A stretch of 61,353 nt of DNA from an uncultured Acetatifactor sp. (GCA_944383825.1 CALWRA010000016.1:1-61353), one strand, 5' to 3'. Positions 18,522-26,700 are shown, counted from the first letter of the stretch. Numbers and translations: made by a program. Notes: a model not told the origin generated them from the letters alone.

Positions 18522-19067
18522 TTACTGGTGCTTTAGAATCCCAAATTCGGAAAGCGGCCATATGCGCAGCCATGCCCTTCCGATAATGTCATCCCGATGT
18601 ACATTTCCCACAATCTGCGTGCGGCTGTCGCTGCTGTTATTGCGATTATCCCCCATAACGAAATATTCATCCTCCCCGAGAACCACCGGACTTGCAGCAA
18701 TCCCAATGTTCTCAGGGCGGATGACCTCTCTTCCGTAACTTTCCGAAAGGATCTCACCGTTGATATAAATGTTTCCCTCCTCGTCTATCTGTACGGTTTC
18801 TCCGGGAAGACCGATAATCCGCTTAATGTAATAGGTGTCTGTCTGGTACTGAAAGGGAAACACAATAATGTCAAACCGCTGAGGATCGCTGAAACGATAA
18901 GTGATCTTGTCCACAATCAAATTATCTCCGTCGGAGAGAGTTGTCTCCATGGACTCCCCCTCAACCTCTGTTCTCTGTCCTACATAAGTGATGACAATAT
19001 ATGTAACGCAGAGCACGGCTAAAAGGTAGAGACCCGTACTCAGCAATTCCTTCAAAACTTTATTCAT
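18522..19067 (-). CDS. lepB: Type I signal peptidase (second copy, downstream of rbgA)
   Basis: Membrane-anchored serine/lysine protease that removes signal peptides on the outer face of the membrane. 181 residues: one N-terminal membrane helix (about 9-27), catalytic Ser in VEGESMETTL, catalytic Lys in YYIKRIIGLPGE, and GDNRNNSSDSR. The ATG overlaps the rbgA stop by four bases (ATGA), so it is translationally coupled. A related lepB lies upstream of rbgA; the two are clearly diverged paralogues rather than a recent duplication. Confidence 0.94.
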   Translation of the reverse strand: MNKVLKELLSTGLYLLAVLCVTYIVITYVGQRTEVEGESMETTLSDGDNLIVDKITYRFSDPQRFDIIVFPFQYQTDTYYIKRIIGLPGETVQIDEEGNIYINGEILSESYGREVIRPENIGIAASPVVLGEDEYFVMGDNRNNSSDSRTQIVGNVHRDDIIGRAWLRIWPLSEFGILKHQ

Positions 19068-19924
19068 TCTTCCAAAGCTCCTTCCTTCGGCCTCTCCAGG
19101 GTAATCCGCCCCAGCCTGCCGCTTCTGAAGTCATCCGTTAAAATCATGCAGGCCCTGTCCAAATCCAGACTTTCTCCCTTTCCATAGCATTTCCTGCTTT
19201 CAGCAATCATCTCAAGAATCCGATAAGGTTTCCTCTCCGGCTTTATGCCGTAACGTTCTGCAAACGCCTGGGGGTAAAGCTTCTGCAAAAGCTCCGTCAA
19301 ATCACAGGCCAACTGCTGCATGGGAACAATCTCATCATTCATGGAACCTATAAAAGCCAGCTTTTTGCCAACCTCCTGATCCTCAAATTTTGGCCAGAGT
19401 ATCCCGGGAGTGTCCAAAAGCTCCAGGTTTTTGTTCAGTCGTATCCATTGCTTTCCCTTTGTTACTCCAGGCTTATTGCCGGTCTTTGTACATGCCTTCC
19501 CTGCAAAAGAGTTGATAAAGGTGGATTTTCCTACGTTGGGAATGCCCGCCACCATGGCTCTTACCGGCCTGTTCACAATCCCTCTTTTCTTGTCTCTCTC
19601 AATCTTTTCCCGGCAGGCCTCCCCTACAAGTCCCTGAATCTTTTTCACGCCTTCCCCCGTCCTGGAATTCATCTCCAGCACATATGCTCCCCTATCCGTA
19701 AAATAATTGATCCACTGCCGGTTGTATACCGGATCCGCCAGGTCTGCCTTGTTCAAAAGGACAATACGCCCCTTATTTTTTCCAAGTTCATCAATATCAG
19801 GGTTACGGCTGCTTGCCGGAATGCGGGCGTCCACCAGTTCTATAATCAGATCAATCAGCTTTATATTTTCCTGCATCATACGCTTCGCTTTTGTCATATG
19901 ACCGGGATACCATTGATAATTCAT
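19064..19924 (-). CDS. rbgA: Ribosome biogenesis GTPase RbgA (YlqF)
   Basis: Circularly permuted GTPase needed for late 50S assembly (uL16 incorporation). The G-motif order shows the permutation: G4 (NKAD, near residue 58) precedes G1 (GIPNVGKS, near 127) and G3 (DTPG). N-terminal WYPGHMTKAKRMM and the C-terminal helical RNA-binding domain match the family; 286 residues is normal. The start ATG 19924 has GAGGAAGG upstream. It lies between two lepB genes, as signal peptidase and ylqF are neighbours in several Firmicutes. Confidence 0.96.
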   Translation of the reverse strand: MNYQWYPGHMTKAKRMMQENIKLIDLIIELVDARIPASSRNPDIDELGKNKGRIVLLNKADLADPVYNRQWINYFTDRGAYVLEMNSRTGEGVKKIQGLVGEACREKIERDKKRGIVNRPVRAMVAGIPNVGKSTFINSFAGKACTKTGNKPGVTKGKQWIRLNKNLELLDTPGILWPKFEDQEVGKKLAFIGSMNDEIVPMQQLACDLTELLQKLYPQAFAERYGIKPERKPYRILEMIAESRKCYGKGESLDLDRACMILTDDFRSGRLGRITLERPKEGALEE

Positions 19925-19945
19925 ATTATTCCTTCCTCTGTCCTT

Positions 19946-20527
19946 TTATTTGATCAACCCCATACCCAGCTCTTCACACGCAAAACGGAACCACGCCTTT
20001 CCGATAATATTTTCCTCCCTTACCGGGCCGATATTGGCGGAACGGCTGTCCTCGCTGCTGTTTGGGTTATCGCCTATGCAGAAATATTCCCCGCTGCCCA
20101 GAACAATGGCATTTTCAGCAATGCCCGGATCCAGAATTTTTTCCGTAACATACTCACTCTGCAGTCCGTTCACATACAAAACGCCATCCTGAACGCGTAT
20201 GGAATCCCCCGGAATCCCCGCCACCCGCTTTACATAATAATGAGAATTTTCGTTTCCGTTTGGCAAAAAAACCACCACATCTCCGCGCCTGGGAGAGGAC
20301 AAAATATACAGAAATCTGTCCACGCAAATCTGCTGCCCGTTGTACAGCACCGGCTCCATGGAAACCCCTACCACATTGGTGGTCATTCCAAAGAACCAGC
20401 TTGCCGCCACAGCTATAAAAACGGCGGCAAAAATACCGAAAATCCAACTGAAAATTTCCCTCAGGGCCGCCTGACTGATTTTTTTTCTTCTCTTGTAAAA
20501 GGTGAGTCCTTTGTTGTGCCTTGGCAT
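19946..20527 (-). CDS. lepB: Type I signal peptidase (first copy)
   Basis: 193-residue signal peptidase I. A basic N-terminal tail (KRRKK) precedes one membrane helix at about 27-48; catalytic Ser in VVGVSMEPVL; Lys in YYVKRVAGIPGD; box E GDNPNSSEDSR. RBS AAGGAA 8 bases before ATG 20527. It is the first gene after the terminator of the ABC transporter and has a likely extended -10 promoter at 20595-20603, making it the leader of the lepB-rbgA-lepB-rnhB string. Confidence 0.94.
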   Translation of the reverse strand: MPRHNKGLTFYKRRKKISQAALREIFSWIFGIFAAVFIAVAASWFFGMTTNVVGVSMEPVLYNGQQICVDRFLYILSSPRRGDVVVFLPNGNENSHYYVKRVAGIPGDSIRVQDGVLYVNGLQSEYVTEKILDPGIAENAIVLGSGEYFCIGDNPNSSEDSRSANIGPVREENIIGKAWFRFACEELGMGLIK

Positions 20528-20594
20528 AATTGCTTTCCTTTTGTATGAAGTGCTCTATTTCACAGCATGTCTGCTTTGAACCGATAACAGAGTC

Positions 20595-20603
20595 AGTATA
20601 ACA
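20595..20603 (-). promoter_or_regulatory. Extended -10 promoter of the lepB-rbgA operon
   Basis: The minus strand reads TGTTATACT, an extended -10 (TGn plus TATACT). No good -35 is seen (TTTTCC at the right spacing). It lies just downstream of the ABC transporter terminator and about 70 bases before the lepB start. Confidence 0.5.
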
Positions 20604-20617
20604 TATTTTCCTCCGCC

Positions 20618-20676
20618 GGAAAAGAGGCTGTGGCTGAAGGCGATAAATAAAACAAAAAGCCTGCAGCCACAACCTC
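20618..20676 (-). terminator. Terminator of the ABC transporter gene
   Basis: A long stem of about 17 bp (20624-20641 with 20659-20676, one mismatch and one G-U) around an A/T-rich loop, followed on the minus strand by TTTTCC. It begins at the base after the stop codon of the transporter. Confidence 0.8.
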
Positions 20677-22773
20677 CTATTCTGATCTCAGCGCCGTTAC
20701 CGGATCGCTCTTTGCCGCTTTTTTCGAGGGAATCAGCCCTCCCAGCAAGGTCAACAGCACGCTGAGTATAATCAGTACTGCTCCGTAAACGGCGGGCAGA
20801 GACGCATTGATGTCCGTTGTTCCCGCCAGAGAATGTATGATTGCATTGCCGGGGATCAAGAGCAGCAGCGTCAGTCCGATTCCCAGCATGCCGGCACACA
20901 GGCCGATAATAAAGGTTTCTGCGTTAAACACCTGAGAAATATTTCTTTTGGAGGCGCCGATAGCACGTAAGATGCCGATCTCCTTTTTTCGCTCCAGCAC
21001 ACTGATATAAGTGATCACGCCGATCATAATAGAGGATACCACAAGGGAAATGGCCACAAAGGCCACCAGCACATAGCTGATAATATCTATAATTTCGGTG
21101 ACGGAGGACATCAATGTTCCGACCAAATCTGTGTAGCTGATCACTTTTTCGTCATTTCCCTCTGCCTCCATACGACTGTTATAGTCGTCCAGAATTTTAA
21201 GGATTTCCGCCTTTGCTGCAAAATCCCGGGGATATATAGCAATCTGGCTTGGCTTATCGAAGTCGGCATACCCCAGCTTCTTTAAATTGCCGTCGTAGGA
21301 GGTATCCTGGGCGGACATGATAGCTTGCAGAAGTTCAGCCAATTCTTTCTCGTCCATATTAATTTGTATGGCATCCGCAAAGGCCTCCGTATCTATATGA
21401 AACCCATTTTTCATGTGATCTCCCAGACGGTCCACAGCCTGGCGCATGGCGGTTTCCACGCTGCTTCCCAGTTGACTCATCACCTGCTGCGCGGCATTTG
21501 TGATCTGAGCCTCAAGAGCCTGGGCGATTGCGCCGGAATAGGAATTCATTACCGTATTCATGTATCCTCTCAACACATTGGCAATCTGGGACTGCAGTTC
21601 TTCAACGTTTACAGCTTTCGCAATGCCCTCAGACAATTTCTGCTGTGCCTGGGGCGTCTGTAAATATGCCGAAAAATGCTCTCCCATCTTCTCCGGATCC
21701 GGAAGCCCGTTGGCAGCCGCATACTCCTGGTATCCTTCCATTATATTTTTTACCAGCGCCCTAATCTGCTGGGGTGTTATGGTGAATCCTTCTCCAAATC
21801 CCGGAATTCCTCCCGCATCTCCTCCTGAAACGCTCCCCCCCGCGTTCCCTCCTGAAACGGATGTGTCCGGCTGCAGCCCTCCTCCGGAAGAGATGATGTC
21901 TCTGATACTTTCCTGTATGCGCTGCTGTCCCTGAGGCGTCTGCAAATATTCCAGGAAATATTCGTTCAATTTGGAATAGTCAGCTTCCGGATGCGCCGAC
22001 GCATATTCCTGATACCCATCAAAAAGATCATTCGTCAGCTGATGAATACCCTTGGAAGAAACCTTCAGATTCAAAGAGCCCACAATGTCCCCCATGCTCA
22101 GCTTTGGAAGCTCCGGCAGCTCTAAAGCCATTTGGTCAGAATCTAGCATATCGGCCAGATCCAGGACTCCATCCTCCATATGAAAGGAATCCGATAAATC
22201 TATTTCAAATGCGCTTTGGTATAAGCCAAAGGCCCTTCCCAGAGCCTCCTCATCAACTGTAAACAAAGATTCCAGCTGAAAACCGCTTTCTCCCTCCTCA
22301 TCCCCGAAGGAATTGCCCGTCAGCACATTGGTTCCCGGATCTGCAAGCTGTTCCAGCACAATCTGGCTGGACGCCGCTTGTTCCATTACGTGCTCTGTCA
22401 AAGCCGCCGGGTAAGCAATGCCCGGACTGAGCATAGCGGCGACGGCGTCATCCGATGGCTGCACCACCCCCACAACGGTGATGTCCTCGCCCTCTGCAAC
22501 CAGCTCCCGCATATATGCCTCATCGTCTGATTTATCCCTCCATAAATCATAATCGGCGTCATATTCATAATAATCTGCCGCATTTACCAGCTTAAAGGCA
22601 ATCCCTATCATTTCATCATAGCCATAAGGTCGGATATCCGCCGGAACTTCCACCTTTTCCTCGGAAAGAAATTGACTAATCATTGCATCCAGCTCATCTG
22701 CGTCCCTCAATCCCAGAGTATATAAGAGAAAATCACTGACGCTTCCCCCCCCGAGGTAAGGGCTACAACGCAC
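20677..22773 (-). CDS. ABC transporter permease, downstream (FtsX-like) part of a frame-split gene
   Basis: A 698-codon open frame that continues the upstream ATPase/permease frame after a shift in a run of eight G. Only from about SVSDFLLYTLGLRDADELDA onward is the sequence meaningful; the first ten codons are out-of-frame read-through. It encodes a large extracytoplasmic segment of roughly 480 residues with a Gly/Ser-rich linker and an internal repeat (GYQEYA...YLQTPQ, twice), then three membrane helices of the MacB/FtsX type with the loop SVLERKKEIGILRAIGASKRN and the terminal helix before LIPSKKAAKSDPVTALRSE. The family exports peptides or acts as a mechanotransmitter; substrate unknown. 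No independent start with a ribosome binding site is evident, supporting one original polypeptide of about 1,146 residues. Confidence 0.85.
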   Translation of the reverse strand: MRCSPYLGGGSVSDFLLYTLGLRDADELDAMISQFLSEEKVEVPADIRPYGYDEMIGIAFKLVNAADYYEYDADYDLWRDKSDDEAYMRELVAEGEDITVVGVVQPSDDAVAAMLSPGIAYPAALTEHVMEQAASSQIVLEQLADPGTNVLTGNSFGDEEGESGFQLESLFTVDEEALGRAFGLYQSAFEIDLSDSFHMEDGVLDLADMLDSDQMALELPELPKLSMGDIVGSLNLKVSSKGIHQLTNDLFDGYQEYASAHPEADYSKLNEYFLEYLQTPQGQQRIQESIRDIISSGGGLQPDTSVSGGNAGGSVSGGDAGGIPGFGEGFTITPQQIRALVKNIMEGYQEYAAANGLPDPEKMGEHFSAYLQTPQAQQKLSEGIAKAVNVEELQSQIANVLRGYMNTVMNSYSGAIAQALEAQITNAAQQVMSQLGSSVETAMRQAVDRLGDHMKNGFHIDTEAFADAIQINMDEKELAELLQAIMSAQDTSYDGNLKKLGYADFDKPSQIAIYPRDFAAKAEILKILDDYNSRMEAEGNDEKVISYTDLVGTLMSSVTEIIDIISYVLVAFVAISLVVSSIMIGVITYISVLERKKEIGILRAIGASKRNISQVFNAETFIIGLCAGMLGIGLTLLLLIPGNAIIHSLAGTTDINASLPAVYGAVLIILSVLLTLLGGLIPSKKAAKSDPVTALRSE
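21615..22026 (-). repeat. Internal protein repeat in the ABC transporter extracytoplasmic domain
   Basis: Two copies of a unit of about 45 residues (roughly 22026-21903 and 21745-21615) share GYQEYA, a D-x-x-K linker, an EYF/EHF helix and YLQTPQxQQ, separated by a Gly/Ser-rich spacer that itself has near-repeats of SVSGGNAGG and SVSGGDAGG. This points to tandem duplication within the gene. Confidence 0.7.
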
Positions 22774-24119
22774 TCGTTATACTTCTCCGGCCATCTCCCG
22801 GCCTTGATTTCGTACTGTTCCTGAAATAAATCCGTATTTTCAGGCATTTGGTAAAACACGTCCGTGCTCATAAAGGAAGACATAAAGCTATCTGAGCCGG
22901 AGCCGATTCCCAGAGCCGAAAAGGAGCCATCAGGATTAACCTGCCGGATGTGGTTGCCGTCCAGCCGGTAAATCTGAGGATCCACATCATAGGTATACTC
23001 AACAGCTTTGGCGTAGTTCTCGATTCCGCTTTCGCCGCTGTCAAAATAAAGTTTCAAAGCCTCCAGATCATTGGAATCCACTGTGGAAAACATGCTGGCC
23101 AGCACCCGGGTAACGCCGATTTCTCCCGAATCTCCTTCCACTCTGGCGCTGCCCGGATCAAACATCATAGAAGATAAATTCATTGCCGTGCTTTGAATCT
23201 GCAGCGGATATTCAGAAAGCGTATCCTCTTCTATTGACTTAATATAGGCATTCACTCCATTGGAAAGTGACAATATCAACGCAATTCCGATAATCCCGAT
23301 CGAACCCGCAAAAGAAGTCAGGAGCGTCCGGGCCTTTTTTGTGCCAAGATTTTGAAAGCTTAGTGAAAGAGCCGTCAAAAACGACATGGAGGTTCTGCCC
23401 ATGCTTTTATGAACCGGACTCCCCAGACTGCTTTCTTCTATTTCAAAAGGGCAGGAATCAGATCTGATCTTACCATCCTTTAAATTCACAATACGAGTGG
23501 CATAGGCCTCAGCCAGCTCAGGATTATGCGTCACCATAACAACCAACCGGTCCCTGGCCACCTGCTTCAAAAGCTCCATAACCTGAACACTTGTCTCGCT
23601 GTCAAGAGCTCCCGTAGGCTCATCCGCCAACAGAATCTCCGGGTCATTAACCAGAGCCCTGGCTATTGCCACTCTCTGCATCTGGCCGCCGGACATCTGA
23701 TTTGGTTTTTTATGAAGCTGCTGCCCCAGCCCCACCTGCTCCAGGGCCTTTTGCGCTCTCTTCTTTCTCTCTGCCTTTGAAACGCCGGATATGGTCAGAG
23801 CCAGTTCCACATTGGACAGCACCGTCTGATGAGGAATCAGATTATAGCTCTGAAACACAAAGCCTATAGTATGATTCCTGTAGGAGTCCCAGTCTCTGTC
23901 TTTATACTTTTTGGTGGAAATGCCGTTGATAATCAAGTCACCGCTGTCATAACGGTCAAGCCCCCCGATAATATTGAGCAGAGTTGTCTTGCCGGAACCA
24001 CTGGGTCCGAGAATGGCGACAAATTCATTGTCTCTTAGATTCAGACTGACTCCATCCAGAGCTTTCTGCACCAGGTTCCCTGTTTTATATTCCTTGTATA
24101 TTTGCTTTATCTGCAGCAC
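22707..24119 (-). CDS. ABC transporter ATPase and first membrane segment, upstream part of a frame-split gene
   Basis: MacB-type nucleotide-binding domain fused to a membrane helix and extracytoplasmic segment. Walker A GPSGSGKT at 38-45, signature MSGGQMQRVAIARAL, Walker B ILLADEPTGALD, H-loop VMVTHNPELA; then SLSFQNLGTKKARTLLTSF and a membrane helix (IGIIGIALILSLSNGV). I start at GTG 24119 (LQIKQIY) with AAGGAG 8 bases upstream. The frame ends at 22707 shortly after the G8 tract (ECVVALTSGG then out-of-frame residues), whereas the other frame continues with a perfectly matching extracytoplasmic domain. The gene lies between rplS and lepB-rbgA, positions that are adjacent in Bacillus, and is isolated by terminators on both sides. 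Confidence 0.85.
   Translation of the reverse strand: MLQIKQIYKEYKTGNLVQKALDGVSLNLRDNEFVAILGPSGSGKTTLLNIIGGLDRYDSGDLIINGISTKKYKDRDWDSYRNHTIGFVFQSYNLIPHQTVLSNVELALTISGVSKAERKKRAQKALEQVGLGQQLHKKPNQMSGGQMQRVAIARALVNDPEILLADEPTGALDSETSVQVMELLKQVARDRLVVMVTHNPELAEAYATRIVNLKDGKIRSDSCPFEIEESSLGSPVHKSMGRTSMSFLTALSLSFQNLGTKKARTLLTSFAGSIGIIGIALILSLSNGVNAYIKSIEEDTLSEYPLQIQSTAMNLSSMMFDPGSARVEGDSGEIGVTRVLASMFSTVDSNDLEALKLYFDSGESGIENYAKAVEYTYDVDPQIYRLDGNHIRQVNPDGSFSALGIGSGSDSFMSSFMSTDVFYQMPENTDLFQEQYEIKAGRWPEKYNECVVALTSGGEASVIFSYILWD
22745..22752 (-). other. G8 homopolymer at the frame break of the ABC transporter
   Basis: Eight C on the plus strand (G8 in the coding strand). Reading TCG GGG GGG then GAA gives the short frame; one extra G, two fewer, or a -1 ribosomal slip gives GGA AGC GTC and joins the two halves in frame. 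A site of natural slippage or of sequencing error. Confidence 0.85.
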
Positions 24120-24256
24120 ATACACCACTCCTTCTTCTTTTGCCGCTCCAGTCCGGGCCCCGTCCGGTCTGATTAACAATCTTTTTCAGTTTACCATATC
24201 CCTCCGTTTTTCAAAATAATAACTATAGAAAACTTCCCTAAAATTTTCATAAAAAA

Positions 24257-24290
24257 GAAAAAAGCTACCGCATCATAATGATACAGCAGC
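24257..24290 (-). terminator. Terminator downstream of rplS
   Basis: A 12-bp stem with three G-U pairs (24264-24275 with 24279-24290), three-base loop, followed on the minus strand by TTTTTTC. It separates the trmD-rplS operon from the ABC transporter. Confidence 0.85.
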
Positions 24291-24317
24291 CTGTCTTCAG
24301 CTTTGTCCGGAATCTAT

Positions 24318-24665
24318 TTATTTAACCAGCTCTTTTACCTTGGCCCTTTTGCCTATGCGGCCTCTTAAATAATTCAGCTTTGCACGTCTTACCTTACCTC
24401 TTCTAACCACTTCAATTCTCTCTACATTAGGAGAATGCAGCGGCCAGGTCTTCTCTACACCGATTCCATTGGAAGTCTTTCTTACAGTGAAGGTCTCTCT
24501 GTTTCCTCCGCCCTGTCTCTTGAGAACAACCCCTTCAAACACCTGGATTCTTTCGCGGTTTCCCTCTTTGATCTTGCCGTAAACCTTCACAGTGTCTCCA
24601 ACGGAAAACTCTTCTACATTGGCCTTCAGTTGTTCCTTTTCGATTTCTCTGATAATTTCACTCAT
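24318..24665 (-). CDS. rplS: 50S ribosomal protein L19 (bL19)
   Basis: 115-residue ribosomal protein at the 30S-50S interface. Typical sequence: [56 protein letters not shown] and the basic end [14 protein letters not shown]. The RBS AAGGAGG precedes ATG 24665. Downstream of trmD as in Bacillus, but with its own consensus promoter between the two genes and a strong terminator after it. Confidence 0.98.
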   Translation of the reverse strand: MSEIIREIEKEQLKANVEEFSVGDTVKVYGKIKEGNRERIQVFEGVVLKRQGGGNRETFTVRKTSNGIGVEKTWPLHSPNVERIEVVRRGKVRRAKLNYLRGRIGKRAKVKELVK

Positions 24666-24742
24666 TATGAGCCTCCTTTTTAAAAATGGATGTTCTTAAT
24701 ACGCTTAGTAACAGAGGACCATCTCGTTTTTGCAACATTTGC

Positions 24743-24771
24743 ATTCTATCATACAAAAACCTCAATTGCAA
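24743..24771 (-). promoter_or_regulatory. Promoter of rplS
   Basis: The minus strand reads TTGCAA (24766-24771), 17 bases, TAGAAT (24743-24748) with an upstream TG (extended -10). It starts 8 bases after the trmD stop codon and gives a leader of about 70 bases in which short complementary segments (GATGG near the start, CCATT near the RBS) could form a hairpin. Confidence 0.7.
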
Positions 24772-24778
24772 GCTCTTT

Positions 24779-26158
24779 TTAATCCTTTTTCCCAAGCCAC
24801 CAGATTGTGCCGGAAGAGGGGTAAAGTCCAAGCCTTTCCTGCAAGCCCAGGGAGGTCTCGTTTCCTGTCACCACATGGCCGTATGGGGTCCAGCCCTTCT
24901 CGCAAATACGATTGATCGCATAGGACTCCAAAGAAATTCCCAGGCCCTTCCTTCTGTGAGTTTCCTCCACAAAAAGCATCCCCAGGCTTCCATCATTGTG
25001 TATGCCAATAAATCCCACTGGCTTTTCGTCACAAAAGGCGCCGTACATCGCTCCTGCCCGAATACGTTCAGCCACATATTCAGAATCTCCCATGTGGTAG
25101 CGCTCTCTCACATACGGGATGAATTCCTCCCCCAGAAGCCGTATATCCTTATATTTCACGGGAAGCGCCTGCTTCTGAGGATAACATACCTGAATACATT
25201 CATGAAAAATTTCACAGGAAAATCTGTTGCAGATAGGCTCATTCAAAAAATCCTGAGAAGTCACAAACAGACTTGCATCCTTCGGAACCTTCTCCAAAAG
25301 CCTCTCTCCCGTCTCTGCATTCTGAGCACTTATCATACATAATCTGCTGGTCCTATCGTACAAAAGCACATTTCCCCGGTCTGCGTACAAAATTTCCGCC
25401 TTTCCCCGGCGCAGGCTTTCTATCATGTGAATTTTTTCCCTTTTCTCCCTCGAAAGCCATCTGATCAGCTCTTCCTTTCTGATATACTCCTTATAGAGAT
25501 CGGGGCGTCTGCTTTTGGTGAGCTCCTCCGACCGCTCCCGCCGCCATTCCGCAATTTTTTTATGGTCTCCCAAAAGAAGCACAGCTGGAACCTCTCTGCC
25601 ATGCCACACCCTGGGTCTGGAATACTGGGGATATTCCAGCAGATCATTAAAAAAGCTTTCCGATTCAGATGAAGAATCATTGTGAAGCACACCGGGTACA
25701 AGTCTGGAAATGGCATCGATCATCACCATTGCCGGAAGCTCCCCCCCCGTCAGCACATAATCTCCTATGGAAATATAATCCGTCGCCACTTCCTCCAAGA
25801 CACGCTGGTCAATTCCTTCGTAGTGTCCGCAGAGAAAGACAAGCTCCTCCAGTCTCGAAAGCTCCTGCGCTATTTTCTGAGTAAAGGGAACCCCCTGGGG
25901 CGTCACGTAGATGGTGCGTAGCTTTCGTCCTCCCGTCACCGCTTTGTGGGCGTCATACACTGGCTGCGCCTGTATCAGCATGCCTGCACCGCCTCCATAG
26001 GGATAATCATCTGCCTTGCCGTGCCTGTCCGCAGTATAGTCCCTGATATTTACCGCATCAATGGATATTATTTTTTTTTCCGCAGCCCTGCCAAGAATGC
26101 TGGTATTCAACCCCCGCAGGATCATATCGGGAAATAACGTCAAAACATAAAATTTCAT
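24779..26158 (-). CDS. trmD: tRNA (guanine-37-N1)-methyltransferase TrmD fused to a GNAT acetyltransferase
   Basis: The N-terminal part (about 1-240) is a complete TrmD, which methylates G37 of tRNAs reading CNN codons to prevent frameshifting: start MKFYVLTLFPDMI, YGGGAGMLIQ near 55, knot motifs LCGHYEGIDQRV near 109 and ISIGDYVLTGGELPAM near 129, and the C-terminal RPDLYKEY. Typical TrmD ends near 240-250 residues; this one runs to 459. The extra ~210 residues are a GNAT-like acetyltransferase: a divergent N-terminal half, then YGAFCDEKPVGFIGIHNDGS, LGMLFVEETHRRKGLG with the acetyl-CoA loop RRKGLG (402-407), and a C-terminal strand. There is no stop or frameshift between the parts. The start ATG 26158 has GAGGGG upstream. 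It follows rimM by 32 bases. The substrate of the acetyltransferase half is unknown. Confidence 0.95.
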   Translation of the reverse strand: MKFYVLTLFPDMILRGLNTSILGRAAEKKIISIDAVNIRDYTADRHGKADDYPYGGGAGMLIQAQPVYDAHKAVTGGRKLRTIYVTPQGVPFTQKIAQELSRLEELVFLCGHYEGIDQRVLEEVATDYISIGDYVLTGGELPAMVMIDAISRLVPGVLHNDSSSESESFFNDLLEYPQYSRPRVWHGREVPAVLLLGDHKKIAEWRRERSEELTKSRRPDLYKEYIRKEELIRWLSREKREKIHMIESLRRGKAEILYADRGNVLLYDRTSRLCMISAQNAETGERLLEKVPKDASLFVTSQDFLNEPICNRFSCEIFHECIQVCYPQKQALPVKYKDIRLLGEEFIPYVRERYHMGDSEYVAERIRAGAMYGAFCDEKPVGFIGIHNDGSLGMLFVEETHRRKGLGISLESYAINRICEKGWTPYGHVVTGNETSLGLQERLGLYPSSGTIWWLGKKD

Positions 26159-26190
26159 ACTTATACCCCTCGTCTGCTTTACAGCAGACA

Positions 26191-26700
26191 TCAGTCTAAA
26201 AGTCCATCCAAAATGTGTACCCTGATAAAGCCATCCTCTACATTCACAGCAAGAATACACTGTCTGATAGCAGGAAGCAAAAGCTCTCTCCCATCCCTGG
26301 TTTTGATTACATACACATCGTTGGCGCCGGTTTGTATGACCTCCTCCAGTACGCCAAGCTCTTTTTCTTCCTCATCCAGCGCCTTAAGCCCTATAAGATC
26401 AGCGATAAAGTATTCGTTTCGTCCCAGAGGAACCGCATTTTCTCTGGCCACATACAGTTCCTTCTGACGGTATCTCTCCACATTATTTATACTGTCCAGG
26501 CCCTTAAACTTCAAAATCACCATCTGCTTGAAAAATTTTACGCTCTCTATCTGAAGGGCAATCATCTGCCCGTCTTTCTCCAGAAGCACTTCTGTGAGTT
26601 TTTTAAATCTCCTTGCGTCATCCGTGGTAGGATATACCTTTACCTCTCCCTTAATCCCATGAGTGGATGTGATAATTCCCACCTTCAAAAAGTCTTCCAT
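26191..26700 (-). CDS. rimM: Ribosome maturation factor RimM
   Basis: 30S assembly factor that binds uS19 during 16S 3-prime domain maturation. The 169-residue product has the N-terminal RimM beta-barrel (KVGIITSTHGIKGEVKVYPTTDD) and the C-terminal PRC barrel (YFIADLIGLKAL, LLPAIRQCILAVNVEDGFIRVH). Start ATG 26700 has GGAGGA upstream; a longer frame to 26733 is unsupported. The order rimM-trmD is conserved widely, and the pair sits downstream of a terminator-like hairpin that follows khpA. Confidence 0.96.
   Translation of the reverse strand: MEDFLKVGIITSTHGIKGEVKVYPTTDDARRFKKLTEVLLEKDGQMIALQIESVKFFKQMVILKFKGLDSINNVERYRQKELYVARENAVPLGRNEYFIADLIGLKALDEEEKELGVLEEVIQTGANDVYVIKTRDGRELLLPAIRQCILAVNVEDGFIRVHILDGLLD

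Noticed and set aside
19448..20548. Plus-strand open frame (366 codons) opposite rbgA and lepB
   Set aside because: Antisense shadow of two genes with intact motifs; no start signals or protein-like composition.
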